Shown piece by piece: positions 6,601-14,555 of a stretch of 34,206 nucleotides of DNA; position 1 is the stretch's first letter; each line of letters opens with the position of its first letter. Made by a program: the position numbers and the translations under genes. Under the pieces are notes generated by a model. It had not been told where the DNA came from. It saw nothing but the letters and a program-made list of their open reading frames with translations, and searched no databases. The DNA lies in contig CAZAUT010000019.1 in NCBI GenBank assembly GCA_964488535.1, positions 1 through 34,206 on the forward strand, read 5' to 3'. This DNA is from GWB1-38-13 sp964488535 (GTDB taxonomy: Bacteria > Patescibacteriota > Microgenomatia > UBA8517).

Positions 6601-7529
6601 CCCATCGCCCTCTTATTTACGTTGTCTCAATTAATTGGAACGGATTGTACGACACGCTGGTCATGTTGTCCTCACTTAAAAAATGTGTGAATTTAAACAT
6701 TAAAATCGTCATTATTGATAACGGATCGAAAAAAAACGAGGCCAGGATAATAAAAGGGAGATATCCCGATATTTGCTTAATTAAAAACAAAAATAACGTT
6801 GGATATTGCAAAGCCAATAATCAAGGCATGAAAATCGCTTTAAAAAACAAGGCCAAATACGTACTTCTTTTGAATAACGACACCGTTGTAAAAACCGACT
6901 TTTTAACAAAACTTGTTGAATATGCCGAAAAAAATAACTTTAATGGAATATTAACACCAAAAATACTCTACTACAAAAAGGGTGTTATTTGGGCTTTCGG
7001 AGGAAAAATATCAAAACTTACAAGTATTCCAAAAATGATATGGCAGGGGAAACCGTCCAAAAAATATTTATCGGTTGTCGAACCCGATTATGCACCGGGT
7101 TGCGCTTTTTTTGTAAATTCTTCAATTCTTAAAAAGATTGGCTTTTTCGATGAAACGTATTTCGCATATTACGAAGATACTGATTTGTCTTACCGAATTA
7201 AAAAAGCCGGCTACAGAATCGTGGCCATACCGAAAAGTATCGTCTGGCACAAAGTATCAAGAAGTACAAACCAATACACAACCGACAAAATTAACGAAAT
7301 ACAATCCTACTATCTTGCCAGAAATGGAATAATATTTGGCATCAATAATTTAAATGGTTTCCAGATGGTTATGTACCTCACTCAACAATTGCTACTTAAA
7401 TTCCCAGCATATTTATTGCTAAAATGCAACGGCGTCGATGCAAGACGGCAATATTCAAAAGGAATATTTGACGGAATAAAATATGCAATTAATAAAAAAC
7501 CGGTTCTTGAAAAAAGTACTTCTTTATAA
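6564..7529 (+). CDS. Rhamnosyltransferase-like GT2 glycosyltransferase
   Basis: The 321-residue protein resembles the WbbL/RfbF branch of GT2. Motifs are VVSINWNGLYDTL (20-32), IIDNGS (50-55), NVGYCKANNQGM (78-89), NNDT at 104-107 as the metal site, PDYAPGCAFFVNSSILKKIGFFDE, and YYEDTDLSYRIKKAGYRI with the catalytic ED. All key residues are present. It overlaps the preceding glycosyltransferase by 37 bases and the DUF2723 gene by 47 bases, so these three genes are transcribed and probably translated together. Enzymes of this type add sugars, often rhamnose, to lipid-linked or surface glycans; the donor is not determined here. Confidence 0.88.
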   Translation: MENRKNYKGSKVTHRPLIYVVSINWNGLYDTLVMLSSLKKCVNLNIKIVIIDNGSKKNEARIIKGRYPDICLIKNKNNVGYCKANNQGMKIALKNKAKYVLLLNNDTVVKTDFLTKLVEYAEKNNFNGILTPKILYYKKGVIWAFGGKISKLTSIPKMIWQGKPSKKYLSVVEPDYAPGCAFFVNSSILKKIGFFDETYFAYYEDTDLSYRIKKAGYRIVAIPKSIVWHKVSRSTNQYTTDKINEIQSYYLARNGIIFGINNLNGFQMVMYLTQQLLLKFPAYLLLKCNGVDARRQYSKGIFDGIKYAINKKPVLEKSTSL

Positions 7530-9321
7530 ACACACCCCTGAGTTTTTTCTATTTTTATTTACTTTGGCAATTTATGTCCACAATCTGTCACCTTCAGTAT
7601 ATGGCGGGGATTCAGGCGATTTAATTTCTGCCGTAATTAAAAAGGGGGTTCCTCATCCATCGGGTTATCCTTTATATACAATGCTGGGAATCTTATTTTC
7701 CACTCTTCCTATAAATGCAACATACGCATGGAAAGTAGGACTTGTTTCTGCAGTTTCATCTTCAACTATGATATGTGTTTATTACCTACTCATAAAAGAA
7801 CTCTCGAGTATAAAATTTCTTTCCTTTCTAACTTCGCTTGTACTTGCGTTCACATATACCGTCTGGCTCTATGCCGAAATTGCAGAAGTTCTTTCTTTAA
7901 ACGGGTTGTTTATTATATTAATTTTATATTTTACAGTATTGCTTGTTAAACATAAAAATATTAGGTATTTATATTGGCTTTTCTTTACGCTCGGATTATC
8001 TCTAACAAATAATTTGACGATACTTCTTATTTTCCCAACGGTTGGAATAACAATTCTTATCTCCTCGTACAAAACTCTATTCAAAATAAAAACAATTCTT
8101 AACTCAATTTTGCTTTTTATCTTGGGGATTTTACCGTATGCGTATATTCCGATATCCGCAAAAACAAATCCTGCATACAGCTGGGGGTATGCGGTAAATT
8201 TTCAAAATTTTGTTTCTTTAGTTTTTCGTAAAGAATATGGGTGGGGGCTTCATACCGAAGGATTTTCACAAAGTACAATTACTCAACTGTTTCAAAATTA
8301 TCTGATATACTGGCAAGAATATATTAATTTTTTAGTTCCTTTTTTAATTCTTTTCGGGGTTTTTTACTTTGTAAAAAAAGGGTTGAAATTATACATATTT
8401 CTTTTTTTAACTTCGTATCTAATGGTAGGGCCTTTTTATCTTCTTTACGCCCGTCTTCCTATACAAAGTCTGGTCACTATTGCCGTATACGAAAAGTTTT
8501 ATCTTTCAAGTATTATAATTGCATTTATTTTTCTTCCTTTTTCCTTTATTTTATTGTTTGATATATTAGATAATATCAAATCGCGAAAATATTTGAAGCA
8601 ATTATTAACATGGTGCGTGCATTTACTTTTAATTACCTTAATATTTTCAGTCTTTGTAACAAATTATGATAAATTGAATTTTAACAAAAGTTACATTGGT
8701 GATAAATTTTCGCAGGATATATTAAAAGACCTCCCAAAAAACAGTATTGTTTTTCTAACCGGAGATACCAAAGTTTTCAATTCATACTACATCCAAAACG
8801 CATATGACTTCAGAAGGGATATTTACATACCGGGAAGACCTGAAAGTTTTCGTGGTTTATTAAATTATACAATAATGGATAGTAATGAAATTGAAAAATA
8901 TATCACTAAAAGGGGAGGGACTTTGGATAAAGAAACATATATAACAATTCTTCCGACGTTGATTAAAAATCATGAAGTATATTCAGACCATATTTTGCCA
9001 AATACAATAATTGAATTTGAAAACTATGGCAAAATTGTTTTTATTCCTTGGGGACTAACCAGAAAATTATATTTCGAAAAAACATTTAATCTGACGAAAG
9101 ATGAATATATAAAAAAGATGGTGGAAATTACTAATGGTTTTCAAATTGATATAAACGAAGAGAGTGATATTAATTCACACAACCTCAACTTTGCCGATAT
9201 TCAAATGCACTACGCATCAGCCTATTTTTCAATTGCTGATTTTATTGCAAAATATTATCAGGATCCTCAAACTGCTAAATACTTTGTGGAAAAATCACTT
9301 TATCTGGATCCTTTAAATTAG
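7483..9321 (+). CDS. DUF2723/TMEM260-like membrane glycosyltransferase
   Basis: The 612-residue protein starts with a membrane helix and the family hallmark: NLSPSVYGGDSGDLI (34-48), then GVPHPSGYPLYTMLG (55-69), the acidic and His/Pro motifs shared by DUF2723 and GT-C O-mannosyltransferases. About ten further hydrophobic helices run to residue 395. After that comes an extracytoplasmic domain of about 200 residues ending in a TPR-like helix pair (SAYFSIADF, AKYFVEKSLYLDP). Human TMEM260, of the same family, is a protein O-mannosyltransferase using a lipid-linked sugar. By analogy this enzyme would glycosylate secreted or membrane proteins. It lies in one transcription unit with two GT2 genes and faces a pilin gene 61 bases away, which makes pilins attractive acceptors. 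Confidence 0.82.
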   Translation: MQLIKNRFLKKVLLYKHTPEFFLFLFTLAIYVHNLSPSVYGGDSGDLISAVIKKGVPHPSGYPLYTMLGILFSTLPINATYAWKVGLVSAVSSSTMICVYYLLIKELSSIKFLSFLTSLVLAFTYTVWLYAEIAEVLSLNGLFIILILYFTVLLVKHKNIRYLYWLFFTLGLSLTNNLTILLIFPTVGITILISSYKTLFKIKTILNSILLFILGILPYAYIPISAKTNPAYSWGYAVNFQNFVSLVFRKEYGWGLHTEGFSQSTITQLFQNYLIYWQEYINFLVPFLILFGVFYFVKKGLKLYIFLFLTSYLMVGPFYLLYARLPIQSLVTIAVYEKFYLSSIIIAFIFLPFSFILLFDILDNIKSRKYLKQLLTWCVHLLLITLIFSVFVTNYDKLNFNKSYIGDKFSQDILKDLPKNSIVFLTGDTKVFNSYYIQNAYDFRRDIYIPGRPESFRGLLNYTIMDSNEIEKYITKRGGTLDKETYITILPTLIKNHEVYSDHILPNTIIEFENYGKIVFIPWGLTRKLYFEKTFNLTKDEYIKKMVEITNGFQIDINEESDINSHNLNFADIQMHYASAYFSIADFIAKYYQDPQTAKYFVEKSLYLDPLN

Positions 9322-9336
9322 AGATGTTTCAAGGCA

Positions 9337-9366
9337 AAAGAGCACACCCGTAGGAGTATGCTCTTT
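9337..9366. terminator. Bidirectional hairpin between convergent genes
   Basis: AAAGAGCA (9337-9344) pairs perfectly with TGCTCTTT (9359-9366) around a 14-base, partly paired loop. It lies between the stops of the DUF2723 gene and the convergent pilin. The A and T ends of the stem give a short U run in either direction, so it is a plausible weak bidirectional terminator. Confidence 0.6.
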
Positions 9367-9382
9367 ACATGAAAAACATAAA

Positions 9383-9943
9383 TCACTGTGTTTCATTCCA
9401 TGTCTGCCCAGCCGCTGCATAGGCCGGTGGGGTTGTGTAGTTAGCAGTACAAATTAAACCTCCACGACCATCAACGGTAGACCACACAAACCATGCAGCC
9501 GTACCTGTATCACACTTTGATTGTTCGGAGTCAGATTCCAGTGCAGTAAATATAATCGCTCCGGTACCGCCAGCAGCCGCATTTGCGTCATAACACCATC
9601 CACTATGTGAATTAACAGCACATTCTGTTGACAGTGTATTGGCAATTTCCGAAGGTACGGTTGATATTTCTCCGGATGCCGTTAATTCATCAACCCAATT
9701 TGGAGCCTCATCGATATAGCTTCCACCATGAGATGTATAATACGCTTCCAAGGATCTTCCAAGCTGGGCCACACCGGACTTTCTTCCTGCATCTCTCGTT
9801 CTGGCCAACTGTTGCACCGGGTTAATGGCAACAAGAACAACAACTGCCAAAACACCCAAGATCGCCATAACGATGAGAAGTTCTATAAGGGTAAAACCAT
9901 GCTTGGCACCTGTATCGGGACCTCTTAATAATTTTTTATTCAT
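9383..9943 (-). CDS. Type IV pilin, probable major-pilin paralogue B
   Basis: From the ATG at 9943 this is a 186-residue prepilin, the same length as paralogue A. A 16-residue leader ends in HG before FTLIELLIVMAILGVLAVVV, with Phe +1 and Glu +5. ARDAGRK-type and LGRSLEAYY segments follow, then a globular domain with four cysteines and the motif FVWSTVDGRGGLIC shared with paralogue A. A longer reading from GTG at 9970 is possible, but that GTG lies inside the Shine-Dalgarno-like AAGGGGGGTGA. The gene is last in the pilB-pilT-pilC-pilin series and is the best candidate for the main pilus subunit. Its first 71 coding bases around FTLIE match paralogue A at about 87%. Confidence 0.92.
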   Translation of the reverse strand: MNKKLLRGPDTGAKHGFTLIELLIVMAILGVLAVVVLVAINPVQQLARTRDAGRKSGVAQLGRSLEAYYTSHGGSYIDEAPNWVDELTASGEISTVPSEIANTLSTECAVNSHSGWCYDANAAAGGTGAIIFTALESDSEQSKCDTGTAAWFVWSTVDGRGGLICTANYTTPPAYAAAGQTWNETQ

Positions 9944-9966
9944 AATCTTTTTAAAACTTTTAAGTT

Positions 9967-9977
9967 TCACCCCCCTT
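9967..9977 (-). promoter_or_regulatory. Strong Shine-Dalgarno-like site with hairpin spacer
   Basis: On the minus strand AAGGGGGGTGA differs by about one base from the full anti-Shine-Dalgarno complement AAGGAGGTGA. The pilin ATG is 23 bases downstream, too far for normal use, but the intervening AAACTTAAAAGTTT can fold into a small stem that would shorten the distance. This is one of very few strong ribosome-binding sites in the window. Confidence 0.45.
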
Positions 9978-10234
9978 CAGTAGGTTAATTTTTGAAATAC
10001 TTAATTCGAAAATAGAACCCAACATCACTGTTGTCGAAACATGAATTCAATCTCCGAATTCAATATTTCGAATTGTAGTATTTATTAACCATTATCAGTA
10101 TTGTATAAATCAGTGTTGCGTGTCAAGAGGGAGGGGGATAATATATACAAATAATTACCAGTGACCACCAATATACACCAATTCCCAATTAGGCATTTGT
10201 ATATATTGGTACATATTTGAAATTGGTACTTATT
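9978..10234. other. AT-rich spacer between pilC and pilin with dyads
   Basis: No gene is seen. GAATTCAAT occurs twice about 13 bases apart near 10043 and 10056. ACCAATATA (10167-10175) pairs with TATATTGGT (10202-10210). A 17-bp direct repeat (TATTGGTACATATTTGA and AATTGGTACTTATTTCA) occupies 10205-10238 and contains the pilC stop. The inverted repeat may attenuate transcription between pilC and the pilin gene, which is usually needed in excess. Confidence 0.5.
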
Positions 10235-11437
10235 TCAAAGTTGGTTTGTCAGATTATATATCGGCATTATAACCGCAACGACCAGGAAAGCCACGCCGAC
10301 ACCCATCAGGATAAGAATTATCGGTTCTACGGCAGCAGTGATTGCTTTAAGCTTTTGGTCGCTTTCGTTTTCAAAAACCCTAGAGATCTTTTCCAAAACC
10401 TCATCCATCTTACCCGTTTCTTCTCCGACGGATATCATTTGCGAAAGTATCTGCGGAAAGGCCTCAGGATGCTTGGCAAAAGAAAAAGCTACAGGAAAGC
10501 CTTTTTCAACCATTTTTGCACAATCTACAAGCGCTTCGGAAACAACCGTGTTACCAACCACTTCGGAAGTAATATAGAGTGATTCCAAAATTGAAACCCT
10601 TGAACCCACCATCAAAGACATAGTTCTTGTAAGATTGGTTAGAATCACCTGTTTTTCAAGAGCGCCTATCAGGGGAACTTTAAACTTAAAAGTATCGTAC
10701 CGTTTCCTGCCGAATTTCGTTTTTGTATATATTTTGAAGGAATAAAAAATAACCAAAGCTCCTGCAATAACAAGATACCAGTATTTACTGGCTGCATCCG
10801 ATATTCCGATTAAAGTTTTGGTCATCGCCGGCAGTTCGGCATCAAATTGGTCATACAAAGATGTAAGTTTGGGAATTACAAAAACAAGCATGACAAAAAT
10901 AACGGCTATCATGCCAACCGCAATAATTGTGGGGTATATCATCGCTCCCTTTACCTTTCCTTTAAAGTCTTCCTGTTTTTCCAAAGTTTCCGACAACTTT
11001 GATAAAACCTTATCCATAACTCCTCCAACCTCGCCGGATTTTATCAAAGCCACATAAGTTTTACTGAAAACCGACGGGTATTTGCTCATAGACGAGGAGA
11101 GTGAATGCCCTCCCTCTACATCCGCCAAAATCTCCGACAGGATTACCTGCATTCTGCCCGTAGTCTGATTTCTTAAAATAATCAGGGCTTCAGTTATGGG
11201 AAGACCTGCGTTCATCATGGTTGACAGCTGGCGGGTAAAATTCACAATATCTTTCCCCGTAACTTTATTCTTTACACCTTTGCCGAAGGAAAATAATTCC
11301 GACTTGGGATATATTGAAATAATGATGTATCCACGGCTTTTTAGAAGCTTGGCAGCCATCTTGTCGTTTGATGCTTCAACTTCGCCTTTTACAACTGCGC
11401 CTGAGGACGTTCTGACTTTATATTTAAACCTTTTCAT
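10235..11437 (-). CDS. pilC: Type IV pilus inner-membrane platform protein PilC
   Basis: This is the membrane platform on which the PilB and PilT ATPases act. The 400-residue protein starts at the ATG giving MKRFKYKVRTSSGAVVKGEVEA, the typical PilC/GspF N-terminus. Two T2SSF domains follow: FTRQLSTMMNAGLPITEAL...EGGHSLSSSMSKYPSVFS in the first half and NLTRTMSLMVGSRVSILESL...EGFPVAFSFAKHPEAFP-like sequence in the second. Hydrophobic helices lie near residues 165-190, 215-235 and at the C-terminus (ILILMGVGVAFLVVAVI). A TTG seven codons upstream would also be in frame, but it lies inside an 8-bp tandem array and adds an atypical MIQWFNG. It lies between pilT and a pilin gene. Confidence 0.95.
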   Translation of the reverse strand: MKRFKYKVRTSSGAVVKGEVEASNDKMAAKLLKSRGYIIISIYPKSELFSFGKGVKNKVTGKDIVNFTRQLSTMMNAGLPITEALIILRNQTTGRMQVILSEILADVEGGHSLSSSMSKYPSVFSKTYVALIKSGEVGGVMDKVLSKLSETLEKQEDFKGKVKGAMIYPTIIAVGMIAVIFVMLVFVIPKLTSLYDQFDAELPAMTKTLIGISDAASKYWYLVIAGALVIFYSFKIYTKTKFGRKRYDTFKFKVPLIGALEKQVILTNLTRTMSLMVGSRVSILESLYITSEVVGNTVVSEALVDCAKMVEKGFPVAFSFAKHPEAFPQILSQMISVGEETGKMDEVLEKISRVFENESDQKLKAITAAVEPIILILMGVGVAFLVVAVIMPIYNLTNQL

Positions 11438-11440
11438 ACC

Positions 11441-11488
11441 ATTGAACCATTGAATCAATGAGTCAATGAATCAATGAGTCAATGATTA
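11441..11488. repeat. 8-bp tandem array between pilT stop and pilC start
   Basis: Six contiguous octads run from 11441: ATTGAACC, ATTGAATC, AATGAGTC, AATGAATC, AATGAGTC and AATGATTA. Units 3 and 5 are identical and differ from unit 4 by one base. The array includes the pilT stop codon and ends three bases before the pilC ATG, so it is the whole pilT-pilC spacer and carries any translation signal of pilC. Confidence 0.88.
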
Positions 11489-12547
11489 CTTTCCCGAACG
11501 GACCAGCCGCGTGAGCTCGTCCGGTCTTAAAGCAAATGACTGTGCGGTTTCGTATGTTACTTTTCCGTTTTTTACATGAGTTGCTAAAGACATCTCGAGC
11601 GTATTCATGCCCACTTCGGTTGAGGTTTGCAGAATATTATCAATCTGGTGGGTTTTTCCCTCCCGAATGGAACTTTTTACGGCCGAAGTACCGAGCATAA
11701 CCTCGTATGCAACAACCCGATCGCCGGAAACTGCAGGAATTAAACGCATTGAAAAAACGGCTTCAATGACATTTGAAAGTTGAAGCTGAACCTGTTTTTG
11801 CTGTTCGTCCGGAAAAACATCGACAATTCTGTCTATGGTCTGAGCTGCAGAATTGGTGTGCAGAGTAGCCAAAACCAAATGGCCGGTTTCAGCAATCGTC
11901 AGTGCAGAGGATATTGTCTCGTGATCACGCATTTCCCCAACCATCACTACATCCGGATCCTCTCTCAATACACTTCTTAAAGCAATTTGCCACGAAAGCG
12001 TATCCGAGCCCATTTCTCTCTGGGAAATTATGGAGTTTTTTGGCCGGAATACAAACTCGATCGGGTCTTCAATCGTAACAATATGGCACGATCTTATTGC
12101 ATTTATTTCGTTCAGTATTGCTGCAAGAGTCGTAGATTTCCCCTGCCCGGTAGGACCGGTAACCAGAATAAAACCCTGTCTTAAATTGGTGAAGGAGTGA
12201 AGTATCTTCGGCAATCCAAGAGTGTCTATGTCGGATATCTCGATTGGAATTGTTCGGAAGGATATTGCAAATGAGCCTTTTTGTGTATATGCATTAACTC
12301 TAAATCTCGCATTTTGAGAAAATGCAAGCGAAAAGTCGAGTTCTTTATTGGTATAAAATCTTTCAAGATTTTCCGGAGGGAGTATCTCTTTTAAGAATTT
12401 ATCAATAATCTCCTGGGTTAAGATAGCAGCACTATTAACCGGTGACAATACGCCATGAACCCTTATACAAGGCGGAAGACCCGATATAATATGCAGATCC
12501 GATGCATTTCTTTGGATCGTGAGTTCCAGTAAATCTTTGATTCCCAT
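11486..12547 (-). CDS. pilT: Type IV pilus retraction ATPase PilT
   Basis: This hexameric ATPase powers pilus disassembly and twitching. From the ATG at 12547 it has 353 residues, the usual PilT length, starting MGIKDLLELTIQRNASDLHI; a GTG seven codons earlier is a less likely start. Motifs are ASDLHIISGLPP in the N-terminal PAS-like domain, Walker A GPTGQGKST (131-139), the Asp box IVTIEDPIEFVF, the Walker B region DPDVVMVGEMRD, the His box TGHLVLATLHTNSA, and the PilT-specific AVKSSIREGKTHQI near the C-terminus. That last motif separates it from PilB. It lies between pilB and pilC in the standard order. Confidence 0.95.
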   Translation of the reverse strand: MGIKDLLELTIQRNASDLHIISGLPPCIRVHGVLSPVNSAAILTQEIIDKFLKEILPPENLERFYTNKELDFSLAFSQNARFRVNAYTQKGSFAISFRTIPIEISDIDTLGLPKILHSFTNLRQGFILVTGPTGQGKSTTLAAILNEINAIRSCHIVTIEDPIEFVFRPKNSIISQREMGSDTLSWQIALRSVLREDPDVVMVGEMRDHETISSALTIAETGHLVLATLHTNSAAQTIDRIVDVFPDEQQKQVQLQLSNVIEAVFSMRLIPAVSGDRVVAYEVMLGTSAVKSSIREGKTHQIDNILQTSTEVGMNTLEMSLATHVKNGKVTYETAQSFALRPDELTRLVRSGK

Positions 12548-12586
12548 ATGTGTACAAACTCTAAGCACGAAATCCGAAAAACTAAA

Positions 12587-12720
12587 TAAATTTCAATTCA
12601 AAAAATACCAAATTCTAAAAATAATTTATAATCTACAATGTTTTAAAACATTGTAATTTATTATTTAAATATTGTTTAGGATTTCGATATTAGAATTTCG
12701 AATTTTATGCTTGATACTTA
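12587..12720. repeat. Heptad-phased inverted repeat with 20-bp palindromic core
   Basis: The centre is the perfect palindrome ACAATGTTTTAAAACATTGT (12635-12654), extended by one base pair on each side. The left flank holds AAATTCT- and AAATTTC-like units. The right flank has a clean 7-bp rhythm from 12672: TTGTTTA, GGATTTC, GATATTA, GAATTTC, GAATTTT, ATGCTTG and ATACTTA, the last of which contains the pilB stop. The layout repeats that at 2341-2512, including a GATACTT-type unit nearest the upstream gene. No gene lies between pilT and pilB. Confidence 0.82.
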
Positions 12721-14451
12721 TTCCTGCGCTACCCGCAGGACCTCTTCAATACTTGTCACACCTTCAACTACTTTCATATACCCATCCTGTTTCATTGTAA
12801 CCATTCCTTCATCCTTGGCTGCAGACTCAATATCGGATGACGACGCCCTCTCCAATATAAGCCTACTAATTTTTTCGGAAACTGGCAATACCTCAAATAC
12901 TCCTATCCTTCCGTAGTATCCCGTATTTCCGCACTCAGAACACCCTTGCCCTTTATAAAATTTTACCTCACCCATTGGTTTCCACAGATTCCCCAAAGTT
13001 AACTTTATTTCGTTGACAATTTTCTCGTCCGGGGTATAGTCGATCCTGCATGAGGGGTGAATTTTTCTCAAAACCCTTTGCGCCATAATTGCCGTAATCG
13101 ATGAAGCCAAAAGGTACGGTTCTGCACCCATATCGAGCATTCTCGGCAATGCTCCGGAAGCGTCGGTTGTGTGAAGAGTCGAGAAAACCAAGTGTCCTGT
13201 CAGCGACGCCTGAATCGCAAGATCCGCCGTCTCCTGATCCCGGATCTCACCAACCAAAATAACATTCGGGTCCTGTCTTAAAAAGGACCGGAGTCCCGAC
13301 GCAAAAGTAAGTCCGGCTCCTGGATTTACCTGAACCTGGTTAACACCGGCAATCTTATACTCAATCGGGTCCTCCAAAGTCATGATATTGATTTTTGGAG
13401 TATTGATCCTTTGAATAATTGAATAAAGCGTTGTGGTTTTGCCCGAACCTGTTGGACCGGTGATAAGAATAATACCGTGAGGTCTAATAATAGAGTCCCC
13501 AAGATTTTTCAAGGCCCGTCCGCGTAAGCCGAGCTCTGTAAGATCGGGTATTCCGCCGGATTTTTTCAAAAGTCTGATAACGATTTTCTCCCCCCACGTA
13601 GTAGGAAGAGTGGAGACACGAAGGTCAACTTCCTCTTCATCGGTTGAAAAATTAAATCTTCCGTCCTGTGGAATTCTTTTTTCGTCAATCTTCATCCCCG
13701 ATAATATCTTTATCCTTGAAACAAGCGCGTCATGAAGTTCCCTTGGTGTGGTTAATTTTTCCTGTAATATTCCGTCAATCCTATACCTGACGCGCGTCGA
13801 TTTTTCCTGAGGTTCAATATGAATATCTGAGGCACGCGATTTTACCGAAAAACTTAGGATGTGTCTTACAATCTCCGACACCTTCTCCTCTCTGATGATC
13901 CCGACCTTTCCCGAGTCAATAACCTGTACCCGCCGTTTCTCGGGTGCAACTTCTTTTAACGCCTCGGTGACTTCTTTTGCTAAAGAGGTCGAATATGATG
14001 CTGCGACTACCTCATCGATTTTTGAAGGCTGTCCTGCAAAAGGTTTCACCGCATAACCGGTTTTTTGTTCAATAAAACCAATGGCAGTTAGATCCATCGG
14101 ATCAGCCATAGCGACCGTTAGTGTTTTCAAATTCTTATCTATTGAAACAGGTAACACTCGGAATCTTTGGGCAACTTGCTGAGGTAAAACGGCTAACGCT
14201 TCGGGAGAACTTGGAGTAATTTCAAGGTCGACGTAAGGTATGTTATATAAAGTTGACTTTGCCTTAACAATATCATTCTCGGAAATAAAACCCTGTTCCA
14301 GAATTATCTCCTCCTGTGTTTTACCTGTCTGAATTTCGGTAAATTTTATCTGATCTGCCTGTTTTTCAGTTACCGATCCCTGTGACAGGAGAATATCCGC
14401 CAGGGTTTTGACGTCATCGGAAATTTTATTCTGTTTTATTTGGGCAGACAT
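12718..14451 (-). CDS. pilB: Type IV pilus extension ATPase PilB
   Basis: This ATPase drives pilin polymerisation through PilC. The 577-residue protein has an N-terminal MshEN/T2SSE_N region (about 15-165, with LLSQGSVTEKQADQI and the IPYVDLEITP segment) and the ATPase core. The core shows RASDIHIEPQE (206-216), Walker A GPTGSGKT (332-339), Asp box TLEDPIEYKI (358-367), Walker B region NVILVGEIRD and His box GHLVFSTLHTTDA. The zinc knuckle typical of PilB/GspE is altered: GCSECGNTGYYGRIG keeps the second CxxC (C504, C507), but the first pair reads HPSC (H465, C468), so zinc would be held by one His and three Cys. It heads the minus-strand pilus operon, divergent from the delta'-gyrB unit. Confidence 0.95.
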   Translation of the reverse strand: MSAQIKQNKISDDVKTLADILLSQGSVTEKQADQIKFTEIQTGKTQEEIILEQGFISENDIVKAKSTLYNIPYVDLEITPSSPEALAVLPQQVAQRFRVLPVSIDKNLKTLTVAMADPMDLTAIGFIEQKTGYAVKPFAGQPSKIDEVVAASYSTSLAKEVTEALKEVAPEKRRVQVIDSGKVGIIREEKVSEIVRHILSFSVKSRASDIHIEPQEKSTRVRYRIDGILQEKLTTPRELHDALVSRIKILSGMKIDEKRIPQDGRFNFSTDEEEVDLRVSTLPTTWGEKIVIRLLKKSGGIPDLTELGLRGRALKNLGDSIIRPHGIILITGPTGSGKTTTLYSIIQRINTPKINIMTLEDPIEYKIAGVNQVQVNPGAGLTFASGLRSFLRQDPNVILVGEIRDQETADLAIQASLTGHLVFSTLHTTDASGALPRMLDMGAEPYLLASSITAIMAQRVLRKIHPSCRIDYTPDEKIVNEIKLTLGNLWKPMGEVKFYKGQGCSECGNTGYYGRIGVFEVLPVSEKISRLILERASSSDIESAAKDEGMVTMKQDGYMKVVEGVTSIEEVLRVAQE

Positions 14452-14542
14452 AATACAGTATCGGTTTACCGGCAGTATTAAAAAAGAGCAGAAACCATAA
14501 ATTCATTATGCGGGATAAGACGACATCTATCAAGGATTAATA

Positions 14543-14548
14543 TATAAT
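14543..14548 (+). promoter_or_regulatory. -10 box placed for a leaderless transcript
   Basis: TATAAT is followed by seven bases and then an ATG at 14556 that begins the conserved part of the delta'-like protein. The earlier ATG at 14547 overlaps the -10 box itself and could not lie on the mRNA if this box is used, which favours the 14556 start. Confidence 0.6.
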
Positions 14549-14555
14549 GGTATTC

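Noticed and set aside
10235..11458. Longer PilC starting at TTG 11458
   Set aside because: The extra MIQWFNG is encoded by the tandem repeat, while the ATG at 11437 gives the typical PilC N-terminus.
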